Source: Azospirillum sp. B21 (lineage in GTDB: Bacteria; Pseudomonadota; Alphaproteobacteria; Azospirillales; Azospirillaceae). From it: a DNA stretch of 64,000 nt. Below the pieces are notes generated by a model. It had not been told where the DNA came from. It was given only the letters and a program-made list of their open reading frames with translations, and ran no database searches. Below, piece by piece: positions 31,401-40,486 of this stretch. Position 1 is the stretch's first letter. Every line of letters begins with the position of its first letter. The DNA lies in the NCBI RefSeq assembly GCF_008364825.1, contig NZ_VTTO01000021.1, positions 42,022-106,021 on the forward strand. The letters run 5' to 3'. A program made the position numbers and the translations under genes.

Positions 31401-33023
31401 ATGGACAACATCGGTTTTGGAAGCGGCGCTGCCGGCGGGTTTCGGTCCCGGCCCGGCAGGACATTGTCATCCCTGATTGCCCCGCTCGCGCTGGGTCTTT
31501 CCCTGTGCCTTGCGTTCGGCGCCACGCCGTCGCGCGCCCAGCAGGCTAATCCCGCGGCGACACCGCCGGCCGCGGAAAGCGCCACGGCCAAGCTGACCAT
31601 CCTTTACGCCCAGGGCACCACCGATCTGGAGGAGACCGGCGGACGCGGCGGCATGGCCCGTCTGGCTGGAGCGATCCGGCAGGAACGGAGCTCCCACCGT
31701 CATGTGCTGGCCCTGCATGGCGGCCAGACGCTGGCGCCGTCGGTGCTGGCCTTCTACGATCAGGGCGCGCACATCATCGACCTGCTGAACGGCATGACCA
31801 TCGATGCGATGGCCGCGCTGAATCGCGAATTCCACCATGGCGACGACCAGCTGAGCGCCCGCGCCTTCGAGGCCGGGTTCCCGATCGTGACCACCAACAC
31901 CGTCGACCGCTCGACCGGCCGCACGCCGGACGGACTGGAAGAGGCGGTGGTGCTGACCGCCGGACCCCTGCGCATCGGCGTTCTGGCCGCAACTCCCGTG
32001 CTGACTCGGGAGACCACCCGGACCCAGCGCACGGAATTCCGCGATCCCGTCGCCGCACTGGCCGCCAAGGCCGCGGCGCTGCGGGCCGAGGGGGTGGATC
32101 TGGTGGTGGCGATGACCGGCTATGCCGGCGACACCCACCGCAGCATCCTGGCCGCCCGCCCCGCCGACATCGTGCTGTACCAGGACCGCAGCCGCCCCTT
32201 CGCCGTCGACTATGACGGCCGGTTTCTGTCCGCCACCGTGGGTCCGCAGGCGGGATGGGTGCTGGCGCTCGACCTGACGGTGGAGCGGACGGCGCAGGCG
32301 GACGGCAAGACGCGGGTGACCTGGGCCCCCTCCCCCCGCCTGATCGACACCGCCGCCGTGGCGCCCGACCCCGCCGTCGACATCCAGGCCAAGGCCTATG
32401 CGGCGCGGCTGGACACCATGCTGAGGATGGAGGTGGGACGTCTCACCGGGCCGATCGACACCCGCAAGGAAGCGGTGCGCACCGGCGAGAATGCCTTCGC
32501 CAACGCAGTCGTCGACATGCTGCGCGCGGCGCTGGACGCCGATGTGGCGCTGATCAACGGCGGCGGCATCCGCGGCGACCGCAGCTATCCGGCCGGCGCC
32601 CTGCTGACCCGCCGCGACATCTATGCCGAGCTTCCCTATCACGATGTCGGCGTGGTGCTGGACGTCACCGGGCAGCAGCTGTGGGACGCGGTGGAAAGCG
32701 GCGTTTCGGCGGTGGAGCAGCTTCAGGGCCGCTTCCCGCACCTGTCCAACGCCCGCGCCGAGATCGACCTGAGCCGCCCGCCCGGCCAGAGGCTGCGCAG
32801 CCTGTCGGTCGGCGGCAAGCCGGTCGGCCTCTCCACCCATTACCGGCTGGCGACCAGCAGCTTCCTCGCGGCCGGCGGCGACGGCTATGGCATGCTGGCC
32901 GGGGCGCCGCGGCTGGTGGAGGACCGCAACACGGATTTCGTCTCCACCCAGTTGATCAGCCAGATCACCCGCGACGGGGAATTCGTTCCGCGGCTGGACG
33001 GCCGGATGACGGTGAGGCGATGA
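31401..33023 (+). CDS. periplasmic 5'-nucleotidase-family protein lacking metal ligands
   Basis: 540 aa with a signal peptide (hydrophobic run ~22-40, ending PSRAQQ) and the two-domain layout of UshA-type 5'-nucleotidases. The N-terminal metallophosphatase domain has lost the catalytic motifs: the usual D-x-H segment reads LTILYAQGTTD (65-75), the 'DAGD' segment reads LALHGGQ, and 'GNHEF' reads LNREFH (140-145). The region of the distal GHSH motif reads YQDRSRP. The C-terminal nucleotide-binding domain keeps VALINGGGIRGD (Asn386). It is therefore probably a pseudoenzyme that binds a ligand. The next gene, a histidine kinase, starts inside its stop codon (ATGA), suggesting a sensory role. Confidence 0.8.
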   Translation: MDNIGFGSGAAGGFRSRPGRTLSSLIAPLALGLSLCLAFGATPSRAQQANPAATPPAAESATAKLTILYAQGTTDLEETGGRGGMARLAGAIRQERSSHRHVLALHGGQTLAPSVLAFYDQGAHIIDLLNGMTIDAMAALNREFHHGDDQLSARAFEAGFPIVTTNTVDRSTGRTPDGLEEAVVLTAGPLRIGVLAATPVLTRETTRTQRTEFRDPVAALAAKAAALRAEGVDLVVAMTGYAGDTHRSILAARPADIVLYQDRSRPFAVDYDGRFLSATVGPQAGWVLALDLTVERTAQADGKTRVTWAPSPRLIDTAAVAPDPAVDIQAKAYAARLDTMLRMEVGRLTGPIDTRKEAVRTGENAFANAVVDMLRAALDADVALINGGGIRGDRSYPAGALLTRRDIYAELPYHDVGVVLDVTGQQLWDAVESGVSAVEQLQGRFPHLSNARAEIDLSRPPGQRLRSLSVGGKPVGLSTHYRLATSSFLAAGGDGYGMLAGAPRLVEDRNTDFVSTQLISQITRDGEFVPRLDGRMTVRR

Positions 33024-35518
33024 TGGACGGCATGGCTTCCTCGATCGCCGAGAGCCCACCGCGGCCCGGCGCATTGATCCAACCCGGAACCCAGCCGCAG
33101 GTGCGGCCGGCGCCACAGTTCCCGCCGCCGAACCGGCCGCGCCGCTTCGGCATCGCCGTGCGCATCACGCTTGGGCTGTCGGTGATGGCCCTGCTGGTGG
33201 TGCTGATCGGCGGCGTGTCGATGTCCTCCTTCCGCCTGTTTCGGGCGGAGGTGACGGCGCTGTCGACCACCACCCTGCCGGAGGTCATCGCCAGCGCCGA
33301 TCTGCATGGTTCCCTGCAGAAGCTGGTGGCGCAGCTGCCTCAGCTCGCCGCCGCCACCTCGACCCCGCAGCGCCGCTCCATCTATGACGGGCTGGTGACG
33401 GAACTGGATTCGATGCAACTCCTCGTCGCCCGCATGCGCGGGCTGATGAAGGAGAGCGGCACTGAGGACGGCGAGCGCGACGGCAATGTCCGCCTGCTGG
33501 AACAGACCCGCTCCACCCTGCTGATTCTGGCCGCCACCGTTGCCGACCTGAACGCCGAGGTCACGCGCCAGATCGACTATGGCGACCGTCAGGCCGAAGC
33601 GGCGCGGGGGTTGAGCCGGCTAGCCGCCTCCATCGAGAGCATGCCCGACACCGGCGCCTGGGCCGTCCGCATCGGCGCGCTGATGGCGCGGGCGGCGGGC
33701 GCCACGCAGCTGGACCATCTCAGCCGCCTGAAGGGCGAGGCGCGGGCGGCCGAACGCACGCTGGCTGATCTGGCGCGTCTGTCCGCCGATGCGCCGGACA
33801 CGACCGGACAGATGATGTCGACCGTGCAGGAGGAGCTGTTCTCGCTGCTGGTCGCGCCGGGCGGGGTATTCCACAGCGCCATCGACCGGCTGCAGGCGCG
33901 CAACCGCGCCCAGGCCCTGACCGGTCAGGCCCGTGTGCTGGTGGAGACGGTCGAACGGTCCACCCGCACATTGTACGATTCCATTCGCGACCAGTCGGCA
34001 CAACGCACCGACGCCTTGGCCGAACTGATCGCCGAGCGGTCGCGCACGGTGATGATGCTGGCCGGTGCATCGATCATCCTGGCGGTCTGCGTCTACTTCA
34101 TCTTTCGGCATTTCCTGTCCTCGCGGCTGGTGGCGATGAACCGGGCGGTGCTGGCCCGGCTGTCGGCGGGCCACGCGGATGCTGGCCGGCCGCGGACCGA
34201 CGGATCGGTACCGGCCAGCCCGGCGACGAAGGTTCCGGTTCCGGTGGATGGCGACGACGAGATCACCGACATCGGCGCCTCCATCCGCTATTTCATCGAC
34301 GAGATCGACCGGCGCCAGCGGGCGCTGGCCGACAACGAGCGGCGGTTCCGCGATCTGGTCGAGGGATCGATCCAGGGCATCATCATCCACCGCGACTTCC
34401 ACCCGCTCTATGCCAACGACAGCTTCGCCGCCATGCTGGGGCTGACGGTGGCCGAGGTGATGGCCCTGCCGTCCCTGCTGGCGCTGGTGCCGGTGGAGGA
34501 ACGCAACGGGCTGATCGACAATTACGACCGGCTGCTGGACGGCGGGTCCACGCCACGCCGCCGCATCCGCGCCTGCCGTCCCGACGGCGGCAGCCTGTGG
34601 GTGGAGCTGACCGGGCGGCGGGTCGACTGGATGGACGGTCCGGCGATCCAGGCGGTGGTGGTCGACGTCACCCGCGAGGTGGAGGCGGAGAATGCGCTGC
34701 GCCAGTCGCGCGACGCCGCCGAACGCGCGCTCTGCGAACTGAAGGCGACACAGGCCAGCCTGATCCAGGCGGAAAAGATGGCCTCGCTGGGCCAGCTGGT
34801 CGCCGGCGTGGCGCATGAGGTCAACACCCCCATCGGCATCACCATCACCGGCGCCTCCCAGTTGCAGGCGCTGATCGGGGAGCTGTCGGACCGCCATGCC
34901 GCCAGCGCGCTGAAGAAGTCCGACTTCCAGCGCTTCCTCAGCGACGGCATGGAAATGGCGAACCTGATCCTGTCCAACAGCACCCGCGCCGCCAATCTGG
35001 TGCAGAGCTTCAAGCTGGTCGCCGTCGACCAGTCCAGCGACGAACGCCGCGCCTTCCTGCTGCGCGACTATATCGACGAGCTAATGCGCAGCCTGCATCC
35101 GACCTACAAGGCGCGGTCGGCCCTGACCATTTCCGTCGACTGCCCGGTCGACCTGGAATTGGACGGCTATCCGGGCGCGCTGTCGCAGATCCTGACCAAC
35201 CTGATCATGAACGCGCTGATCCATGCGCTGGACCCGGAACAGCCCGGCCGCATCGCGATATCCGCCCGCCCTTGCGACGGCGACATGGTGGAGCTGTCGG
35301 TGGCCGACGACGGCAACGGCATCGCGCCGGAGGTTCTGCCGAAGATCTTCGATCCCTTCTTCACCACCCGCCGCGGCAGCGGCGGCAGCGGGCTTGGGCT
35401 GCACATCGTCTACAATCTGGTGACCGGCCGTCTGCACGGCACCATCGGGGTGGAGAGCCACCCGGGCCAGGGCACCCGCTTCACCCTGCGATTCCCCCGG
35501 GTCATCGACGCCGCCTGA
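33020..35518 (+). CDS. PAS-containing sensor histidine kinase with large periplasmic domain
   Basis: 832-aa membrane kinase. A proline-rich cytoplasmic N-tail is followed by TM1 at about 50-72, a long helical periplasmic region (~75-350, no recognised domain), TM2 near 350-372 (MMLAGASIILAVCVYFIF), a HAMP-like stretch, a PAS domain (~440-560) and a coiled coil. The HisKA H-box has His599 (GVAHEVNTPIG), then LTNLIMNALIHAL, DDGNGI, FFTTRRGSGGSGLGL. The H-box and kinase core resemble the McpS/DctB-like group. ATG 33020 overlaps the stop of the nucleotidase-like gene. No response regulator is adjacent; a single-domain receiver is encoded at 17384-17830. Confidence 0.86.
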   Translation: MMDGMASSIAESPPRPGALIQPGTQPQVRPAPQFPPPNRPRRFGIAVRITLGLSVMALLVVLIGGVSMSSFRLFRAEVTALSTTTLPEVIASADLHGSLQKLVAQLPQLAAATSTPQRRSIYDGLVTELDSMQLLVARMRGLMKESGTEDGERDGNVRLLEQTRSTLLILAATVADLNAEVTRQIDYGDRQAEAARGLSRLAASIESMPDTGAWAVRIGALMARAAGATQLDHLSRLKGEARAAERTLADLARLSADAPDTTGQMMSTVQEELFSLLVAPGGVFHSAIDRLQARNRAQALTGQARVLVETVERSTRTLYDSIRDQSAQRTDALAELIAERSRTVMMLAGASIILAVCVYFIFRHFLSSRLVAMNRAVLARLSAGHADAGRPRTDGSVPASPATKVPVPVDGDDEITDIGASIRYFIDEIDRRQRALADNERRFRDLVEGSIQGIIIHRDFHPLYANDSFAAMLGLTVAEVMALPSLLALVPVEERNGLIDNYDRLLDGGSTPRRRIRACRPDGGSLWVELTGRRVDWMDGPAIQAVVVDVTREVEAENALRQSRDAAERALCELKATQASLIQAEKMASLGQLVAGVAHEVNTPIGITITGASQLQALIGELSDRHAASALKKSDFQRFLSDGMEMANLILSNSTRAANLVQSFKLVAVDQSSDERRAFLLRDYIDELMRSLHPTYKARSALTISVDCPVDLELDGYPGALSQILTNLIMNALIHALDPEQPGRIAISARPCDGDMVELSVADDGNGIAPEVLPKIFDPFFTTRRGSGGSGLGLHIVYNLVTGRLHGTIGVESHPGQGTRFTLRFPRVIDAA

Positions 35519-35543
35519 GGTCGGCCCCCAGGCCGACGAACGG

Positions 35544-35882
35544 TCAGCGCACCGGCCCTTCGAACCAGTGGCGGCCCTGGCGGTCCTCGACCTCCACCAC
35601 CCAGACGTCGGGGTCGTAGCGGGTCTGGCGGGCAATGTAGGCGTCGGCATCGGCCTCCGGTACCGGATCCGGGCCGGTGCCGCGCGCCCAGAACAGGCGG
35701 TCGCCATCGCCCTCGCGGGTCTGAACCAGCACCGTGAAGCTGCGGTCGAGCCGGTTCAGCTTCAGGATCACCGTTCCGCGGCTGGGGTCGCCCTTGCGGA
35801 CCACGGTCATCGCCACCCCCTGGGCATCGGCGGCGCGGATATGGGCCGAAACCCAGAGATGCGTCGGAAGACGGTCGTCCAT
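35544..35882 (-). CDS. DUF1491 family protein
   Basis: 112-aa cytosolic protein, matching the alphaproteobacterial DUF1491 family: PTHLWVSAHIRAADAQGVAMTVVRKGD, RGTVILKLNRL, LFWARGTG and a C-terminal DPDVWVVEVEDRQGRHWFEG. The function of the family is unknown. The start at 35882 has AGGAG about 13 nt upstream; the longer open frame runs into the divergent TPR gene and is not credible. It converges with the kinase gene (25-nt gap) and diverges from the TPR-glycosyltransferase gene. Confidence 0.82.
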   Translation of the reverse strand: MDDRLPTHLWVSAHIRAADAQGVAMTVVRKGDPSRGTVILKLNRLDRSFTVLVQTREGDGDRLFWARGTGPDPVPEADADAYIARQTRYDPDVWVVEVEDRQGRHWFEGPVR

Positions 35883-35976
35883 TACCGTATGCGGCTCCTG
35901 TTTTGAGGCTGCGGCCCCAGTTCGGCAGTGACGTCGCCCCTCGCCCTGACCGGCGCGCCGGTGTAGAGAAGAAGCC

Positions 35977-37479
35977 ATGACGACACTCGTGGACGCTCTC
36001 AACGCCGCCGTCAACCACCACATGGCCGGTCACGCCGATGCGGCGGCCGCCGGCTACGCCCGCATCCTTGCGGCGGAGCCGGCGCAGCCCGACGCGCTGC
36101 ACCTCTCCGGCGTGCTGTCGGCGCAGACCGGCAACCTCGCCGCCGCCATCCGGTCGATCGGCCGGGCCATCCACGTCCGTCCGGCGGCGGCCTCTCCCTG
36201 GGGGCATCTGGGGGCTGCCCTGCGCGCGGCCGAATTGCCGGAGCAGGCGGAGCGGGCACTCCGGCGCGCCCTGGCGCTCGACCCGGCCAATGGTGACGCA
36301 CTGGAGGCGCAGGGCGCGTCGCTGCATGCGCTGGCCCGCTATGCGGAGTCCCGGCACTGGCTCGATCGGGCGGCCCGGCTGCGGCCCGGCCATGCGGAGA
36401 CTCTGCTCAACCTCGGCACCGTCCTGCGCGACCTTCGCCGTTTCGACGAGGCGGACTCCTGTTTCGATGCCGTGCTGGCCCGCAACCCGGCCCGTTCCGA
36501 CGCCCATCTCGCCCGTGCGGTGGGACGGCTGGTGCGCGGCGACCTGCGCGCCGGCTGGGAGGGGTTCGAGCATCGCTGGCGCCGCTTTGCCACCCCGCCC
36601 TGGGACGGACGGCCGCCGGGTGCCGCCACCATCCTGCTGCACATGGACCAGGGGTTCGGCGACGCCATGCAGTTCGTCCGCTACGCTCCGCTGGTCGCAC
36701 AGATCGCCGCACGCGAAGGCGGACGGGTGATCCTGGAGACGCACCTGCTGCTCTTCCGCCTGTTCAACCGGGCCTTCGGCCAGTCGGTCCAGGTCTTGGT
36801 GCGGGGGGAGGAGCCGCCGCCGCACGACCTCCACTGCCCGCTGATGAGCCTGCCCTACGCCTTCGGCACCGATCTGGCGACCATCCCCGCCAGCGTCCCC
36901 TATCTAGCCCCGGATCCCGCCGACGTTTCCCGCTGGCGCAACCGGCTGGCGGAGCAGGACGGGGACAGGAACGACGACGGCGATCGTAGTGGCACGGCGG
37001 GCCTGCGCGTCGGACTGGTCTGGGCCGGCAACCCGCGCCACCGCAACGACCGCAACCGCTCGATCCCGGTCGCGGCACTGCGTCCGCTGCTGGCGGTGCC
37101 GGGGGTGCGGTTCGTCAGCCTGCAGACGGGCGACGCCCGCGCCGACCTGCCGCGACTGCCCGGCGAGGGGGTGCGGGACGCGGTGGAGCGGGTGCGCGAC
37201 TTCGCCGACACCGCCGCCATCCTCGCCAACATCGACCTGCTGATCACGGTCGACACCGCCATGGTCCATCTGGCCGGGGCGATGGGCGTGCCGTCCTGGC
37301 TCCTTCTTCCCCATGTGCCGGACTGGCGCTGGCTGCTCGACCGCGCCGACAGCCCCTGGTACCCGTCGCTCCGGCTGTTCCGCCAGCCGCGGCCCGGCGA
37401 CTGGACCACGGTGGTCGGCACCGCCGCCGCCGTGCTGAAGGCCCAGGCCCTGCGCGCCGCCAGGGCAGCAGGACGATAA
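35977..37479 (+). CDS. TPR-glycosyltransferase (FlmG-like), single module
   Basis: 500 aa. Residues 1-185 are about five TPR units (first unit AAAAGYARILAAEPAQPDALHLSGVL); residues ~190-495 are a GT-B-like domain with LRAGWEGFEHRWRR, the loop MDQGFGDAMQFVRYAPLV, VGLVWAGNPRHRNDRNRSIP, FVSLQTGD, DFADTAAILANIDLLITVDTAMVHLAGAMGVPSWLLLP. This layout is that of FlmG-type flagellin glycosyltransferases (TPR binds flagellin, GT transfers the sugar). It stands directly before the flgE promoter. The Caulobacter FlmG comparison is by architecture only. Confidence 0.8.
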   Translation: MTTLVDALNAAVNHHMAGHADAAAAGYARILAAEPAQPDALHLSGVLSAQTGNLAAAIRSIGRAIHVRPAAASPWGHLGAALRAAELPEQAERALRRALALDPANGDALEAQGASLHALARYAESRHWLDRAARLRPGHAETLLNLGTVLRDLRRFDEADSCFDAVLARNPARSDAHLARAVGRLVRGDLRAGWEGFEHRWRRFATPPWDGRPPGAATILLHMDQGFGDAMQFVRYAPLVAQIAAREGGRVILETHLLLFRLFNRAFGQSVQVLVRGEEPPPHDLHCPLMSLPYAFGTDLATIPASVPYLAPDPADVSRWRNRLAEQDGDRNDDGDRSGTAGLRVGLVWAGNPRHRNDRNRSIPVAALRPLLAVPGVRFVSLQTGDARADLPRLPGEGVRDAVERVRDFADTAAILANIDLLITVDTAMVHLAGAMGVPSWLLLPHVPDWRWLLDRADSPWYPSLRLFRQPRPGDWTTVVGTAAAVLKAQALRAARAAGR

Positions 37480-37643
37480 GGACTGAACGATGACGGCGGG
37501 CGGCGACTTCGGCGGGAGCTTTCTGCCCGCCCGCCCCCGCCGGCACTAGGCGAAACTTTCCCACCTCCCGGCAAATTCGGGCGCCGCCGCACCGCCCGCG
37601 CAGGAAAATTAGTTATTTCAATGAGTTGACGAGACCATCGCAG

Positions 37644-37660
37644 TTGGCACTCCGCTTGCT
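37644..37660 (+). promoter_or_regulatory. sigma54-type promoter of the flgE operon
   Basis: TTGGCAC-TCCGC-TTGCT: the GG (-24) and GC (-12) pairs are exactly 10 nt apart and match the sigma54 consensus TGGCAC-N5-TTGCW. It is 49 nt upstream of the flgE start, within the 229-nt gap 37480-37708. Class II/III flagellar genes in alphaproteobacteria are commonly sigma54-dependent. Confidence 0.8.
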
Positions 37661-37708
37661 AGGTAGGGCGCAGAAGACCTTTGCCCTATTCTTTCGGAGA
37701 CCCCGGCC

Positions 37709-40360
37709 ATGAGCATCTTCGGTTCGATGACAACCGCCGTTCTCGGCCTGAATGCCCAGTCGAAGGCGCTCGGACATATCTCGGACAACATCGCGAACAG
37801 CTCGACCATCGGCTACAAGCGGGTCGATTCAGCGTTCGAGACGATGGTCCTGCAGTCCAGCCAGCGCCTGCACGAGCCGGGCGGGGTCACGGCGCAGCCG
37901 GTCTTCATGAACAACATCCAGGGCGCCCTGACCCAGGTGCAGAGCCCGACCAACATCGCCATTCAGGGCCAGGGCTTCTTCAGCGTCACCAAGGTGGCGA
38001 CCCAGGGATCCAGCACGCTGGTGCAGACGCAGACGGGTACGGTGTCGTCGTCGGCCGCCTTCTACACCCGCGCCGGCGACTTCGAACTGGACAAGAGCCG
38101 CTATCTGGTCAACAGCGCCGGCTACGCCCTGAACGGCTGGCTGGTCGATCCGGTGACGGGCGTCCTGCACAAGGATCAGGTGGCGCCGATCCAGGTGAAC
38201 AGCCTGATCGACAAGCCGGTGGCGACCAGCACCATCGACCTGGCCGCCAACCTGCCGGCGACCCCGAAGCCCGGTGAAAAGGTCCCCGACAGCAGCATCC
38301 AGATCTTCGACAGCCAGGGCAATCCGCGCACCGTGAACTTCAAGTGGCGGCAGCAGGCGGACAGCAGCTGGCGCATGGTCCTGGACGCGCCGGGCTCCAA
38401 CACCAAGCCCGTCGACGGCACCTTCACCGGCAACCCCGCCACCGTGTCCTTCGGCCAGAACATCGCCGGCCAGACGGCGGTCGCACAGGTGAACGTCATC
38501 ACGATCTCCGGCAACAACACCAATGGGCAGGACAACCTGCGCATCGGCGACGTCTATTCTGTCAAGGTCAACGGCACCAACTACAGCCTGAAGATCACGG
38601 CCGACAATATCGGCTCGATCCGCACCTATTCGGGGCTGGCCGGCGCACTGGCCAACCAGATCAACTCCGCGTCCCCGGCGGCATCGGTGCTCGCCACCTC
38701 GTCCGGCCAGACGATCCGCGTGACCGCCCGCGATGCCGGCACGCCGTTCAAGCTGAACACGGAGGTGCAGTCCGGCACCCGAACCGACAACACGATCGTT
38801 ACCCAGACCTCGACGGCGGCGACCGGCAGTGCCGGCGAAATCGACAAGTACCAGTTCCCGCAGACCCAGGTCGAGGTCGGCGACTCCTTCACCATCAGGG
38901 TGAACGGCCAGCCGGTCAGCTACACGGTGACGGCCGCGACCTATCAGAGCTATTCGACGGTGAGCGACGTCGTCTCTCAGTTGGCCGGCAAGATCAATCA
39001 GCAGTTTGGCTCCACCTACACGGCCTCGGCCGCAGGCAACATCCTGTCGATCCAGGCGAACACCGCTGGCGACCCTGTCAACTCCACCGCTGACGTACCT
39101 CTTAACTCCGCGCCAGCCGTCAACACGATGAGCTCGCTGCCATCGGTCGCCAGCGTGGCCGGCGTGCGCCAGAGCCGCACGGTGACCCTGACCGGCACGC
39201 CGGGCGACATCGGCACGCAGTACACGCTGAGCATCAACGGTACGGCGGTGACCTACAGCACCACCGGCGAAGAAATGACGATGGAGGACATCACCGCGGC
39301 GCTGGCGAACAAGATCAACGCCAATACCTCGCTGCCGGTGACCGCCAGCGCGCAGGGCGGCGTCATCACCGTCACCGCCAAGACTGCAGCCAGCCCGGCC
39401 TATGCCAACACGATGACTGACAACGGCGCAGGCACTATCACGTTGGGCGGATCGACGGTCGACGTTGGCGACACCTACTCAATTACGACTGATATCGGCG
39501 GCACTTCCCGCACCTTCTCGCTTGCCTTGGATAATGCAAATATCGGTCTTTACAACACACCGACCAAAGTCATGACGCGGCTCGGCGAATTGATCACAGC
39601 CGCTGGCGGGACCGTGACCCAGACAGGAGCCGCACTGACGGTCACCAGTGACGCAACCGCCACCGGAGCCTGGACAGACGCGACCCCCGCCCAGTTCACC
39701 CTCGACCAGAGCGCCGTCGCCGGCCAGACGCCGGCCCATATCGGCCTGACCTTCGGCAAGACGCCGGAGACGGTCGGCACGCTGACCAACATCTCCACCG
39801 CCCTGGTCGGCACCGGCACGTCGGTCAGCTCCGCCAACCAGTCCGCCGGTGCCGACGCCACCGTGACCTTCACGGTCGACTACGGCTTCGGCCCGCAGCA
39901 GGTCACGCTGAACCTCGGCAAGTACCAGAAGCCCGGCGGCCTGACCCAATATGCCGGCGAGGAGATCAACGTCACCCAGCTGGTTCAGAACGGCGCACCG
40001 CGCGGACAGTTCAAGGACGTGGTCTTCGGCGACAACGGCACCGTGATGGTCAACTATGACAACGGGCGGTCGAAGATGGTCGCCAAGGTGCCGATCATCA
40101 CCTTCAACAACCCGAACGCCCTGCAGCGCGAATCCGGCGGCGTCTTCGTCGAGAGCGAGGAGGCCGGCAAGCCGAACTTCAACGATCCGGAGACGAACGG
40201 CGCCGGTGCGGTGGTGGCGAACAGCGTGGAAAGCTCCAACGTCGACATCGCCGACGAGTTCACCAAGATGATCGTCACCCAGCGGAGCTATTCCGCCAAC
40301 GCGAAGATCGTCACCACCTCCGACGAAATGCTGCAGGAAGTGCTGGGTCTGAAGCGTTAA
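37709..40360 (+). CDS. flgE: flagellar hook protein FlgE, enlarged
   Basis: 883 aa, about twice the common FlgE size. The N-terminal rod motif MSIFGSMTTAVLGLNAQSKALGHISDNIANSSTIGYKRVD, FFSVTK and the C-terminal VESSNVDIADEFTKMIVTQRSYSANAKIVTTSDEML are classical. The extra length lies in the exposed middle: four similar ~85-residue beta-rich repeats (about residues 270-660) with the pattern GDxYxIxxNGxxxxYT...LAxxINxxxxxxxTAS..GxxITVTA. A similar repeat occurs in FlgL here. The fourth repeat (39400-39620) has visibly lower GC. First gene after the sigma54 promoter, followed by flgK and flgL. Confidence 0.92.
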   Translation: MSIFGSMTTAVLGLNAQSKALGHISDNIANSSTIGYKRVDSAFETMVLQSSQRLHEPGGVTAQPVFMNNIQGALTQVQSPTNIAIQGQGFFSVTKVATQGSSTLVQTQTGTVSSSAAFYTRAGDFELDKSRYLVNSAGYALNGWLVDPVTGVLHKDQVAPIQVNSLIDKPVATSTIDLAANLPATPKPGEKVPDSSIQIFDSQGNPRTVNFKWRQQADSSWRMVLDAPGSNTKPVDGTFTGNPATVSFGQNIAGQTAVAQVNVITISGNNTNGQDNLRIGDVYSVKVNGTNYSLKITADNIGSIRTYSGLAGALANQINSASPAASVLATSSGQTIRVTARDAGTPFKLNTEVQSGTRTDNTIVTQTSTAATGSAGEIDKYQFPQTQVEVGDSFTIRVNGQPVSYTVTAATYQSYSTVSDVVSQLAGKINQQFGSTYTASAAGNILSIQANTAGDPVNSTADVPLNSAPAVNTMSSLPSVASVAGVRQSRTVTLTGTPGDIGTQYTLSINGTAVTYSTTGEEMTMEDITAALANKINANTSLPVTASAQGGVITVTAKTAASPAYANTMTDNGAGTITLGGSTVDVGDTYSITTDIGGTSRTFSLALDNANIGLYNTPTKVMTRLGELITAAGGTVTQTGAALTVTSDATATGAWTDATPAQFTLDQSAVAGQTPAHIGLTFGKTPETVGTLTNISTALVGTGTSVSSANQSAGADATVTFTVDYGFGPQQVTLNLGKYQKPGGLTQYAGEEINVTQLVQNGAPRGQFKDVVFGDNGTVMVNYDNGRSKMVAKVPIITFNNPNALQRESGGVFVESEEAGKPNFNDPETNGAGAVVANSVESSNVDIADEFTKMIVTQRSYSANAKIVTTSDEMLQEVLGLKR

Positions 40361-40486
40361 GCCGCGGCCCTGACCTCCTGATTTCCCGAACGTGCATCCC
40401 ATCGCCCGTTTCCCTGATCGCCAGAGGGGGGCGGCGGCCATCCCGGCCACGCCCCGATCCTCCCGATCCGCGAAAGGTCCCCTGCC

